DNA of 64,000 nt. Source: Aphelenchoides besseyi (taxonomy: Eukaryota; Nematoda; Chromadorea; Rhabditida; Aphelenchoididae). Positions within the stretch are counted from its first letter, which is position 1; every line of letters begins with the position of its first letter. Below, in pieces: positions 12,264 through 22,192 of the stretch. The position numbers were made by a program, and so were the translations under genes. The notes beneath the pieces are model-generated. The model worked only from the letters and a program-made list of their open reading frames with translations. It was not told the DNA's origin and searched no databases. The stretch covers positions 11,284,001 to 11,348,000 of the forward strand of contig JAMPIQ010000002.1 of assembly GCA_024699855.1 (NCBI GenBank), read 5' to 3'.

Positions 12264-13026
12264 TCAAAAATACTCGCCATTTGAGTTGATAGTTCGGCGC
12301 CACCGTCCGGGCAATTGGGTGATTCCGCGCGTGTAGAAGGATCGATGACGGGAGGCGAAGAACGAGTTGAGGGACCGGCCGAGATGATCGACGTCGTTGA
12401 ATCGGCGTCCTCGTATCCACGTCTTTAGCGAACGGAAGAGATGGTAGTCCGTTGGCGAAAGGTCCGGAGAGTACGACGGGTGCTCGATGGCCGTCCAACC
12501 CAAAGTCCTCAGGTGCTGTTGAGTTCTTCGGGCGGTGTGCGGTCGCGCGTTGTCCTGGAGCAGTAGAACGTCGTGGCGATGACGAAGGGCGGCGGCGACT
12601 CGATCCATTTGGGCACAGTACAGTTCCGAAGTGATCGTCTGCCCGCGGTCCAACAACTCCCAGTGCACAACACCTAACCGATTCCACCAAACAGAAAGCA
12701 TAACTTTTGTTTGGAAAAGATTCGGCCGGGGTGTACCACCCGGTCGCTGATTGGGACGCAACCATTGCCCACGGCGATATGGATTGTCAAGTTGGACCCA
12801 TGTTTCGTCGCAGGTTAGGAGCCGGTGGCGGACGTCCTGTTCGTGGTTGATCGGCCAAATCCTCGAGTCCATCGTCGAACTTTTTGAACCATCGACATGC
12901 CGTCCTCTCGGTGGTCGTTCGCGTTCCATGTGCCAAGTTGATGATGGCGGCGGCTTTGGCGGGCGAGTGATGGAGACGATATTCGTTGAGAAGCAGAAGT
13001 CGCACTTGTTCACGAGTAAGGCCCAT
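12264..13026 (-). pseudogene. Mariner transposase, internal deletion with frameshift
   Basis: The N-terminal helix-turn-helix half (MGLTREQVRLLLLNEY ... TACRWFKKFDDGLEDL, ending at GRPP) is in one frame. The catalytic half (TCDETWVQLDN, QDNARPHTARR, EHPSYSPDLSPTDYHLF) is in another. The two meet abruptly near 12810, so the second helix-turn-helix and the WVPHEL-type linker of mariner transposases are missing. The three catalytic aspartates are present, with 34 residues between the second and third, as in DD34D mariners. The C-terminus (INSNGEYF) is complete. Because of the deletion and frameshift this copy should not encode an active enzyme. Confidence 0.9.
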
Positions 13027-13159
13027 TTGACGAAATTAGTCAAGGAAACAGGAGTAGCGATGTCGAGAAACAGCAGATCCAATAAATCAAATTTGACACT
13101 TCGTTTAATTTCCAATCGACCGGTCAATTTCTTTCGTTCCAATTTTAGAAAATGCATTG

Positions 13160-13191
13160 CGCAATCAGACAAAACTTTAGTAACAACCCAA
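13160..13191 (-). repeat. Right terminal inverted repeat of mariner
   Basis: Exact inverted copy of the left repeat, followed by the TA duplication at 13192-13193. Confidence 0.93.
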
Positions 13192-13193
13192 TA

Positions 13194-13477
13194 TTTCTAA
13201 CGACAGTTTTAGTGTTTCCAGTTTTTATTTGTATTTTTGCGTACTTTCTTCGAGCAAATGCAAACATAGGATCAGAGTTTGTTAGTTTTGAATGACAACT
13301 GACAAGTATGCGAATAGAAGTTAATGCCATAGCTCGCACAGGAAAGTTCTGAACAGAAATCCATAGCAAGATTTTGATCATGCTATTGCGAATTCGCTCA
13401 TCGGATGATTCATCCTTCAGTGCTCTCGTAATAATTGCTACCCAAGAAACTACTGAGCCAATACGTTCGGCTGCCAT
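13194..13477 (-). CDS. Exon-like fragment, possibly TARBP1-type RNA 2'-O-methyltransferase helical region
   Basis: Minus-strand open frame beginning at an acceptor-like TTGTAG and reading MAAERIGSVVSWVAIIT ... SMIKILLWISVQNFPVRA ... FAFARRKYAKIQIK. The amphipathic repeats and the phrase ISVQNFPVRAMAL recall the HEAT-like middle region of TARBP1/TRM3 proteins; this is resemblance from memory, not an alignment. No SPOUT methyltransferase domain is found nearby. The frame ends at the mariner right end. It may be a cut-off exon or a relic. The function call is weak; the coding look of the frame is fair. Confidence 0.3.
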
Positions 13478-14736
13478 CTACAATTGTATTTGAGAATTGG
13501 TCTGAATGAAGAAAAGTTAGCGTTGGTGCACGTTCAATCTAGTCATCAAAGAACTCATTGGATCTTCTACAGAACAAACTCAGTGTCCATTCTGCCGGCA
13601 AAAGAATCGAAAATTACTGATTGCCATCCATTAGGCTTTCGACACACGGAACAACAATCTTACTTTGAGCTATAGAGATCGTAAGAGAGACAGAACCGAA
13701 ACCCTTATTCAAGGGCGATTTTTTTCCCTCCCGCGGAATGCTTGCTTTTGGCGAAATGAACGCTTTCCCGCTCACTTTTTCTTCTCACTCTTTTTTCATG
13801 AGTTGGTCAAGACAAAACGTTGAATTTTTGGTACAAATCTCAACACTCAGACCGTCATTGTCGATTACCTTTTCAAGTTGACGTTTATAATAGTGAGCAA
13901 AACGGTTCGCTGTTACGCCCAAATTTAAGAATCGGCCTTATCGAGAACTTTACGGAAAAATTTGAGAATTATTATTTTTATCATCTTTTTGTGGGTTTTA
14001 TGCTTTGATCATGAATGATTATGATTTAAATTAAGATAACTCAACTGTCTGATCATGAGTTTATGCAAAGGATCAGAAATGAGAAGTCACGTACCGTAAG
14101 CTTCAAGAACACGGAATTCAAAGATGGTATAAAAGAGAGAAAGGATGGGAAATGAAAACGATGATAAATCATCGAAAAACGGCGACCGTAGTGCGAACTC
14201 TTCCCGCAGCAAAATATGTTCCGCAGAAAAGATTTAAGTACGAATTTCTCCCAAGGTATTCCAACCGTTGGATGACATGACATTTGTTTCTATTAATGAG
14301 TTTTAATCACAAATACGTGATAAAAATGATAAAAATTAAAATTCTCGAATTTCGCCACGAAGTTCGGAAAAAAGGCCGGCTTCTTTGAAAATGGTTGATT
14401 CTGAAATTTGGCCGTAACATATCGATGAATTGGAATGAAAAGACGATCTTCTTGAGGTAAAGTTTTTAACTGATTCTTCAACTAAAAAAGGGTTTTTAGG
14501 ATCCCGCAAACAACAACGACTACGCATGCCATACTTATGGTGGCGGAAATATTTACGCAATTGTGAACGGATCACAGTTGAAAGCGGCTATCAAAATCAC
14601 CAACTCATCTGAGCGTCGCGATGCAATATTCCGATTAGTCCACAACATCGGCGGAATTGTGGCTCGCATGTCGTGATCTCACTAAAAGTTGGGTCCGTGC
14701 GGAACAGTAAATTATCTTTAGGGAAAGAAAACTGTT
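13478..14736. other. Mostly unassigned sequence with orphan coding-like frames
   Basis: No complete gene is supported. The plus strand has coding-like stretches: about 14055-14281 (HGIQRWYKREKGWEMKT to a stop after YSNRW), and 14500-14676 after a TTTTTAG (DPANNNDYACHTYGGGNIYA ... HNIGGIVARMS, stop). I could not join them into one reading frame or recognise a family. Confidence 0.35.
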
Positions 14737-15005
14737 GACTTTTTAATGACCGCAAAAAGTGCATTTTTTCGAAAAATGAGCTTCGTGAGTTCAGAATCTA
14801 TGAACTTCAAGCCGACAGAATTTGGATTGCGCAAAGACGCGTCGAAGAATTCGTCCGGGATTTCCCATCGATTGATCGAGCCGTTGTTAAGGCTAAAGCA
14901 ATGAAATTCGTAAACAGCTCCGACGAAAACATTACAGTGAAACCTGAAGAACGAAAGACGTCTTTGGGCAAACATACCTATTCGTTTAAGTATAAGGCCT
15001 ATTGA
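14737..15005 (+). CDS. Orphan exon of an unrecognised protein
   Basis: An open frame of about 89 codons reading KNELREFRIYELQADRIW ... RRVEEFVRDFPSIDRAVV ... LGKHTYSFKYKAY and a stop at 15005. Its mixed charged and hydrophobic helix-like content looks coded, but I recognise no family. A second plus frame over the same bases (FVSSESMNFKPTEFGLRKDA) is also open, so the true frame is uncertain. It lies upstream of the serine protease gene and could be an earlier exon of something related. Confidence 0.3.
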
Positions 15006-15131
15006 AATTTTCTGTCGAACACATTCGAAAATTCCATTTGAACCCTTGCGCCCTCCTGGACGGAGAGCGCGGGTGGGCCACAAATGTAGGACCAGACACT
15101 TAGGCACATTGACCAGGCTCGTTTTTTCACT

Positions 15132-16815
15132 AGTCACCTTTTTTCCTTGGATCGATTACAAGCGGAGACATTCCAGCGTCAAAGTCGACTTTTCAACTGC
15201 AAGAATGCGGCTCAGTGCTGTATCATGCACAGATGGTAAATCATACAAACGGTTCGGTAAGTCAGAGTCGGAAGTACCACCATTAAATTCTCTAGATCTG
15301 TGGCGGGGCCGCAGTGTCGCCGTACCACATTCTAACATCAGCGCACTGGTCTTATCGGAAAATCATTGATGGCGCAAATAACATTGCGCTTTATATTGGG
15401 GGTTCTGGTGAGTTTGGAATAGGTCATGTTGTGACGATTAAAAAAGTTTATGTTCACCCCGACTTCAAGAAGGGTAACCCGAGATTCGACATCGCACTTG
15501 TCTACACTGAAGAAGTGATACAGACTTCTAGCATAATTGCACTGGCTAGTAGAGATGTGCAGCTGGATGACAAAAGGACAATAACGGGTATTTTTCTTTT
15601 CTTTTTTTGAATGTAATGGTTATCGTCGGCTTCGGAAGGTATCCCGAAGTCTACGAGGTACATAAACCTGAAACATTTATCCGGAAAAACTTAAGATGAC
15701 AAATTTAACTATCCTCTTCATAATTGGTATTCGTAATTTTTTTACAAATGACTGCGTTGGGCCTGTCGCGTGCAACGCGAGAAAAGAAGCGGAGTCCGTT
15801 GAAAACTCTCTGATCGTCCTAATCCTCCGCCTTCAAATTGTTCTAACTGCCGTCTCTCCGTTCTTGTTTGTCTGTTTTCTTTTCTCACCTCTCAATTGTT
15901 TACATTTGTTTCTCTCCGACCTGAAAAGGCGCTCGATCGAGTAACCGTTCACCGTATGGAATTCCCCTGGTGCCGTTGTCCGTCGACTAAATGGGCCGAT
16001 CAGAGGCCTCTTGTTGCTCTTTTGCCGCCCTTTGCCATTTCTCTCAATTGTTCCTACGAAGATGTCGGACGGTCGGTCGGCGTCTCTTTCGCTCTCAATT
16101 TCCCCCATTTGATTGTAGTTGAAATTTTGTTTGTAGATTTCGTTCCTTTTGCCTAACTTTAATCTCCACTTATTCACGATCAAGTGCTGATCCCTTAACG
16201 GCCCGATTCTCTTAATTCGTGTGTTTTGTGGTCCATTTCGTTGGCCTAAAATGTTCCTATCGTATCGACTTGTTTGGCCTACCCTTTCGTAATCGTGTCG
16301 TTTTTCGTATTTCCGTGTTGTACTTTTATAAGGTTTATTAACCCAAGTTTGAGGCTAATAAAAACTTCGTTGTTATCAACAATTGGAGCGTTGTTCAAAG
16401 TCCCGCGTGGCAGCGTCGTTCTGGAATCTCGTCAATCGAGCATCCGTTGGTTGCGAACTTCGCCAGTCGTCGTTCTTTGGTGAACGTCGTCAATTTTCGT
16501 TCAAGTCGTTGGAGACTTTGCGATTGCCCACGAGCTTGGGCGATCGGGAGGACCCGTTACCTTCCTTGTCCGTCGAGGAATTCGGGGCGACAGGCCGGGC
16601 GATAGTGGCGGCCCTTTGGTTTTAGAACGAAACGGACAAATTGAACTAATTGGCATCCTAAAAGAGACAGAGTACGCAACTGGAGTCATATATCCCTATT
16701 TTGTGAACGCTTGGCAGCACAGAGGCTGGATTAACAAAATATTGGAGAGAAGCCGGTACGTAACTTTCGATTTATATATTTATATGAACGCATTTTTAGG
16801 CAGACGGGATTATGA
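15132..16815 (+). CDS. Trypsin-like serine protease (S1), interrupted by long unexplained insert
   Basis: Probably a secreted chymotrypsin-fold protease. Reading exons: QECGSVLYHAQMVNHTNGS, a 39-base intron (15256-15294), then ICGGAAVSPYHILTSAHW with the catalytic His, YVHPDFKKGNPRFDIALVY with the catalytic Asp (15488-15490), and VIVGFGRYPEVYE (the GWG region). After about 900 bases come RPGDSGGPLVLERNGQIEL with the catalytic Ser (16604-16606) and YFVNAWQHRGWINKILE. All three catalytic residues are present. The conserved Cys after the catalytic His (AAHC in most trypsins) is Trp here. I could not find the signal peptide or the activation site, so the start is only the beginning of the open frame. 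The stop at 16813-16815 follows one more small intron. The break between the two halves makes it unclear whether the gene still works. Confidence 0.6.
15760..16500. other. Pyrimidine-rich insert inside the protease gene, possible LTR-like element
   Basis: About 740 bases, far longer than the 35-60-base introns around it. The plus strand is T+C-rich over 15830-16330, and the insert has a late polyadenylation-like region (AGGCTAATAAAAACTTCG at about 16350) followed by TTATCAACA and TGGAGCG. That layout recalls the 3' edge of a long terminal repeat and a primer-binding site. I found no target-site duplication and no retroviral-type protein, so a long intron is equally possible. Confidence 0.3.
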
Positions 16816-17611
16816 AAACGAATGATTGTTATCACTGGGATGAACATCCTTCCTTATCCTTCATCCCTTATATTATAATACAAGCATATCGTCAATCGGA
16901 CATTGTTGAGTATTTGAATGTTACGATGGAGGATTAATTGTTACCGTACAAATCGAAAACAGGTTAGATATGACGTTTTATATTTTCTAAATGTCATTTC
17001 AGCAATCACTGATGCGTTTTTCAAGGTTTTGCTATGTCGTATAGCAATTGTTGGTAATTCGTGGTTCTATCATGGACAAGCACGGTCGTTTACGACAAAC
17101 TCTTACAATTGAATAACCGAGCGCCAATTGATCTGATTTTTCCCAAAAAGACGCGATCTCAGTGAAAGGTCTTTACACGGAGAATGGTAATTCTGTTAGT
17201 ATTTATGTTTAACTTTTAAATTTTCGGCATCGTTGTTCGCTACGGTTTAGACATACAAAAACGTGCGGAAAGCCGATCAACGAGGCAAAGAGTTCAACCG
17301 ACGATAAAATTTATTCGATGCTGATTCAGACTTTTTTAAACCTTTCCCATAGTAAGTAATTTGAATTACTTTTAGGACCAACGTCTGGAAATCGAATGCA
17401 AGGTCTCTAAAGGCCATTTCGAACAATTCAATATTCTGGGTTCTGACACTTTTCGAAAGTTAAAGTTGCCAATTGATGTTGATTGGGAGATCGAAAAATT
17501 CCAACTTATCAAAGAGTAAATGCTTCTTCTGTGAATTTATCTGTCGGATTTGTAAATAAAGTGACCCTCTGAATTTGTTGAAGTTGATGTTCCGAATTAG
17601 GTTTTCATACA
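16816..17611. other. Unassigned stretch with isolated coding-like frames
   Basis: Fragments such as VVYDKLLQLNNRAPIDLIFP (about 17080-17150) and RLEIECKVSKGHFEQFN ... WEIEKFQLIKE with a stop (about 17375-17519, after TTTTAG) look coded. They do not join cleanly and match no family I know. They may be exons of an unrecognised gene or decayed copies. Confidence 0.35.
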
Positions 17612-17740
17612 AGAGCTTGTTTGGCAAAAAGGAACTCGTACATGGGTCTGCTTCATAAGAGATTCAGAATTCACAAAATTCGTAATTAAACTAGACGTTG
17701 AAATTGATCGATTACGACCGAGTCTCCAAGTTATTGTTGT
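17612..17740 (+). pseudogene. PRMT7 last-exon fragment
   Basis: Reads LVWQKGTRTWVCFIRDSEFT ... DRLRPSLQV, colinear with the end of PRMT7 but differing at several residues. It has a 3-base insertion near VEID and a 13-base gap that removes the PRMT7 stop codon. There is no upstream PRMT7 sequence beside it, so it cannot be a working gene. Confidence 0.85.
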
Positions 17741-17818
17741 ACAACACGGGTTGTTTAGTATTTATGCGTTTTATAAAGCTTATATACAACATTCTCACTC
17801 GTTTTGTTTCTTCACCGA
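17612..17818 (+). repeat. Direct repeat copy B (PRMT7 3' end fragment plus kinesin 3' end)
   Basis: 207 bases matching 10635-10851. The copy contains, on the plus strand, a fragment of the last PRMT7 exon and, on the minus strand, the final codons and stop of the KIF28-type kinesin gene (17795-17797). Confidence 0.9.
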
Positions 17819-20800
17819 CTTCTTTCTTTTCTTTGTTGATCCATTAGTCACCGGGTTGGGTCGGGTTTTCGAAGAATTTCGAGCTTTTGGACTAATAAAC
17901 ACAGAAATTTAGTGGTGTTATAAGCACTTACGTTTTATTACGAGGTTTCTTTGTTGATGCATTTTTAACTTTCGGTGGAGCTGGCGATCGTCGTGTTTGA
18001 CTGCCATTGGAGGAGGAAAGAGGATTGGGTTTCTTGTCATCTGGAGGTTTAACAGGAATCGATTTTGACTTCGTTGATCCTCTTCGTTTTTCAGACGATT
18101 TGCTCGTGTCTCGTTTCTTAGATGGTGATTTCTTTGCACGATTGGATTCAACATTCAAATATCCATTGATTTCTTTCATCGCTTCGTTGCTGTGTGTCTT
18201 CGAATCGCGTGCTCGTTGGGTTCCGCAAATTGTAATCATAATCGCTTGGTCTTTCAAGTAGTCGACTAGCTTAACAGATCTGATGATTAAATAGGTACAT
18301 ACTCACTTACTGATTGGTCTACTGGTCGAAATGTGAACAATTCTTCATGAGCGTAACCGGGATTATGACCTCGCACTTTTGGAGTCACCGTCTCATCCCG
18401 ATCATAAAAATGATAGCGACACCATGACTAAAATAATCGATCAATTTCTTTACTTTCCACTTCTTACCTCATCCACCCGTCTTGGCAAACCCAAAGCAGC
18501 AAGAATTTTAACTTTGAAACCAAGATTTTTGCCAACCTTAGATTACCAACTAGTTGTCAAGCAAATTAATGAGACTTACCAATTCCTTCGGATCTTCGAC
18601 AAACTCGCCCAATATCTCCTTTCCGTTTGAGTTGCATGGTGTTAATGCAACGGATAGTTGTCCTGATTCTGATCCTTGTACATCCAATATCGGATACTGT
18701 TCATCTTGTTCGACCAAATAAGCGAGAGAACGCAGGAAAACAGTAACCGTACCAACTTCGACAGAACTGTCCGGCGACTCCAAAAATGGATCCTTTTCCT
18801 AAAAACATACGCTTTACAATGTCTTCTTCTATCGTACAGTTACCCTTGTAAGATTCCAATTTGGATCGTTCTCTACGTAGTTTTGATACATCTCTTGCAT
18901 TGTGTAATAGCGATTCATAAATTGACTTCTGTCCCAAAGAAAAGTTGTATCATCAGAGCGATTATTTACACGAATCAAAATCTAAATTGGATACTATTTT
19001 CGAACACAAGTAAACGATTTTTTACCTCCGGTAAGCCATCGTTCCGTCCACGTATTTCCGGAGCCATAAGAACGATTTCGAATTGAACATTGCGTTTCAA
19101 CTCTTTAGCCATCGCGTTGGCACGATATACGTTGGGCATCAAATTGATTAGTTCTTCTTCCAATATCACCTCCGCTAAAACGAATCATACGCTACAAGCA
19201 GGTCTCATTCTGACCTTTAGATCGTTTGCCATGACCCAGATTGTTTGTGATGCCGACGCTTTTCGCAATTTCTTTCTGAGCAGTGTCGTAGGTAATCTCT
19301 TGACTCGTTTTGACTCCGCCTTTTTTGGGATTCACAAATACATACAAATGATTACCACCGAAAAGTATTCTGCAGAATACAAGAATTTAGTTAAAATTGA
19401 GTTAATTTACCGGTCATTTTGATTCAAAGTATGTTCGCCAGTGATTGCTTTTCCATTGACCAAAATATCGGTAGCTTTTAATGGTGAGATTGTGAACTTT
19501 TTGTTGTCTTTGTTTTTGATCATTGCGTGATCCGGCAAAATACTCAGACCCTTCAATTGGATGTTTGTGCTGTTTTGACTTTGTCCATTTCCTTAAGCGC
19601 AAGCGATTAGTGAACTTAACATGTTTCCACACCAACCAACACGATTGTCACCCTCTTCGATGAAATGAACGATCATATCCGTGAGTGCCGGATCTTCATT
19701 CAAATTCCACCTAAAATCAATTCGAATTACATGACGTCTATTTTTCTTCCATTGAGTAATGTTACTCTGCAGTTATTTTGTGTTACAAAAAGTACTTACA
19801 TATGGGGATCGGTTTTTCGACGAGCTTCTATTTGGCTTCGATCTTCTCCTCCAAACTAAATTGGATGTTTTTGTTTTCAATTAACGAACTCTAAATACCT
19901 TCTTTCGTTCTTCTGCTAAGCGTTGTTGCCAACTTTTTTCCAAATTTGTCATTGCCTTTTGATTCTCTTCCAACTGTCGTTTCAAGCTTTCAAGTTCATC
20001 CTAAATGTAAAGGTTAAACGAATGGCTACGGATGGATCAAACCGCACGTTGTCTGTCTTATGATTTGATTCCCACTTATATAGTTTTCGAAACATGAGTA
20101 TTTCATTGCAAAAACTAAGTTTATTCACAACTTCTTTTCGAACAAATCGAATTGGATTGTTCAAGAAGTGAGCGGGTGGAGAACGTTCAATTTGAAGTAA
20201 ATTTTAGGGTTTCTGTGACATGTAATAAGGTCTTCAAACTGTGCAATGTATTGACTTCAAAAAATATGCTCCGTTGATAAGGTTTGTGCTAGTCAACGAA
20301 CATCTCATTGAATCACCTACTTGACTTCCGCTAGTTCCACCTTTTTTAATCATACTTTGCAGACGATCGTTTTCCTCTTTCAGTTCGCGAATCATTCGTT
20401 CTGTTGCGGATTCGTTGACCACGGCTTGAGTTTTGATCGACTTTGCACGATCGGCAAAGCGCAAAGTTGACAACGTTTCCTCGTAGTTAATGTCGGCAGG
20501 AGATATAGCTGCAATCTAAGGTTCTTCGAATAGCAATTAAGAATGCAGTTCCATTTACCATAATTGTTTTACTATTACCACCGAGAGCATTCTTCAGTAG
20601 AGACGTTAAAACGGAATCTCGATATGGAATCTGATATTCACAAATCGGTTGAGTCGAATTATCGTAACTCACTTGAATGTTTTTGCTTTTGCTGTGCTGT
20701 TTATCGACTAGAGCTTTAATTACACGTCCCAATGTTGTTAACGACTGATTGATTACGATCCCTTCTTTTAATCTGTCACCTTCAGATCCTGCATCCTTTT

Positions 20801-21897
20801 GACGTTCACTTAATTTGCCAATGATTAGTGAGTACAACGATGAAGAATGTACCTTCCGGCTAAGTCTACTAAATTGATTTCGGAGGTTTTCGTAGTCGCA
20901 CCATTTCCATTGGGTTTTGGCGTTTTTTGCACAAACTGAATCTTTACAATTGTATGAGCTCTAAAAAACATAAACACGACAATCAATTGAAGATTCGTTA
21001 CCTGCTGCTTGTTGCGTTCATATTGGTGGCCGCTATAGTTCGCGTTTTTGTACCTGTGTTAATTTTCTGTTCAATATCTTTGTAGTTACTAACGGGCGAA
21101 CTTGACAAGCCCTCAACTAAACAAACTGGATCACGTATAAATCTTTAGATTACCGTAAAATCCGGTCTTCGGATTCTCGCGAAGTTTCAGTCCACCGGTT
21201 GGTGGAGGTTTATTGCTGAGCAGATCACGAATTTTTTCTCTATAAATTTCGAGCATCGACAAAGAAACCTACAAGAAAGAAATAAGAACCCAACAATAGA
21301 TAAATCTACACACCTGGTATTCAACTTTTCCTTTGTTTTCCTTGTTTTCTTCGATTTGACGAAACAGCTCTTCACACACCATTGGCACAATACCTACAGT
21401 TTTCAATCAACTAATCGAACTTGTTCTTACGTACCTTTGTTTTTGCCAAAACCAACGATTGAATAGCTCTTTCCCGAACCCGTCTGACCATAAGCAAACA
21501 ACGAACAATTATAGCCCTTCCACGCGTTGTCCAAAACTCCTCGACCCAAATCGTCAAAAACTTTTTTCTACAGAATCTATTCGAGTTCATTTCTATTTAA
21601 ATGACTTACCTGATCGGCGTATTTGCTCGTAGTCGGAGTGAAGTAACCGTTCGCTGACTTATAACCACTATGTGACCAATAGGAGTGATCAAATGTAAAT
21701 CGTTTCGGCGCTTCATTTGAGTTGTTTGGATCACTAAGAATTAAACAGCAAGCTTGTCCATTGAATTTGGATATTTACCGGATTTCCGTGACCTGCTCAT
21801 TGGGCATATCAATGATAAGCTGCGCATTTCGCTCTTTCTCCCGATCATTAAACGGCCGAACACGCACCGCAACAACCACATTGTCACCGTCTGACAT
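17795..21897 (-). CDS. klp-6: Kinesin-3 motor, KIF28/KLP-6 type
   Basis: Microtubule plus-end motor of the kinesin-3 group; C. elegans KLP-6 moves polycystins in sensory cilia and vertebrate KIF28 is its relative. It starts [18 protein letters not shown] at 21897. Motor motifs: [16 protein letters not shown] (P-loop), ECSQ-type region with [47 protein letters not shown] and [10 protein letters not shown]. Then come a neck and coiled coil ([19 protein letters not shown]), an FHA domain ([42 protein letters not shown]), [16 protein letters not shown], and [19 protein letters not shown] sequence (here [15 protein letters not shown]). The tail is Lys/Ser/Pro-rich ([19 protein letters not shown]) and ends SVKKQNE at 17795. 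The stop lies within repeat copy B. The ShKT-domain gene lies 296 bases upstream on the same strand. Orthology to KIF28/KLP-6 rather than UNC-104 rests on the [14 protein letters not shown] insert and the tail. Confidence 0.9.
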
Positions 21898-22192
21898 TTT
21901 GATATAAAATCCAACAACAAACAATCACAATAACAGACAAACGACTTTGACGGTGTGCTATTTCGACTTCTTCTTGCCAACGGAGGTTTCGGGAGAGCAT
22001 TTTTGCTTGACTGACAAAACGCCGAAAGACCGTCGGGTTGCCAAGTGCACATCCAATCGCCCGTGACTACCAATTCTAATTGGGGCGAATTTCTTCATAC
22101 GAGTAGTGACTATTTATTTAAACAATTGATCATTTCAAAATGTGAATTCACCGGTAGAAGAAAACAAGGACTATTGAAAAAATTCTTTCCGT
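21898..22192. other. Short spacer between two minus-strand genes
   Basis: 295 bases hold the 5' region of the kinesin gene and the 3' flank of the ShKT-domain gene. No feature is seen. Confidence 0.5.

Larger units (their letters stand above)
12087..13191 (-). mobile_element. Mariner-family (DD34D) DNA transposon, internally deleted
   Basis: 1105-base element with 32-base perfect terminal inverted repeats beginning TTGGGTTGTTACTAAAG, flanked by the TA target-site duplication expected of mariner (12085-12086 and 13192-13193). It carries a broken transposase on the minus strand. It is shorter than the usual 1.2-1.3 kb of complete mariners, which fits the internal deletion described for the transposase. 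Confidence 0.95.

Noticed and set aside
12751..13200. 149-codon plus-strand frame across the mariner
   Set aside because: It is the antisense shadow of the transposase and the right terminal repeat.
17612..17740. Copy B as an alternative last exon of PRMT7
   Set aside because: It lies about 7 kb away beyond other genes, lacks the stop codon and has no clean acceptor in the right phase.
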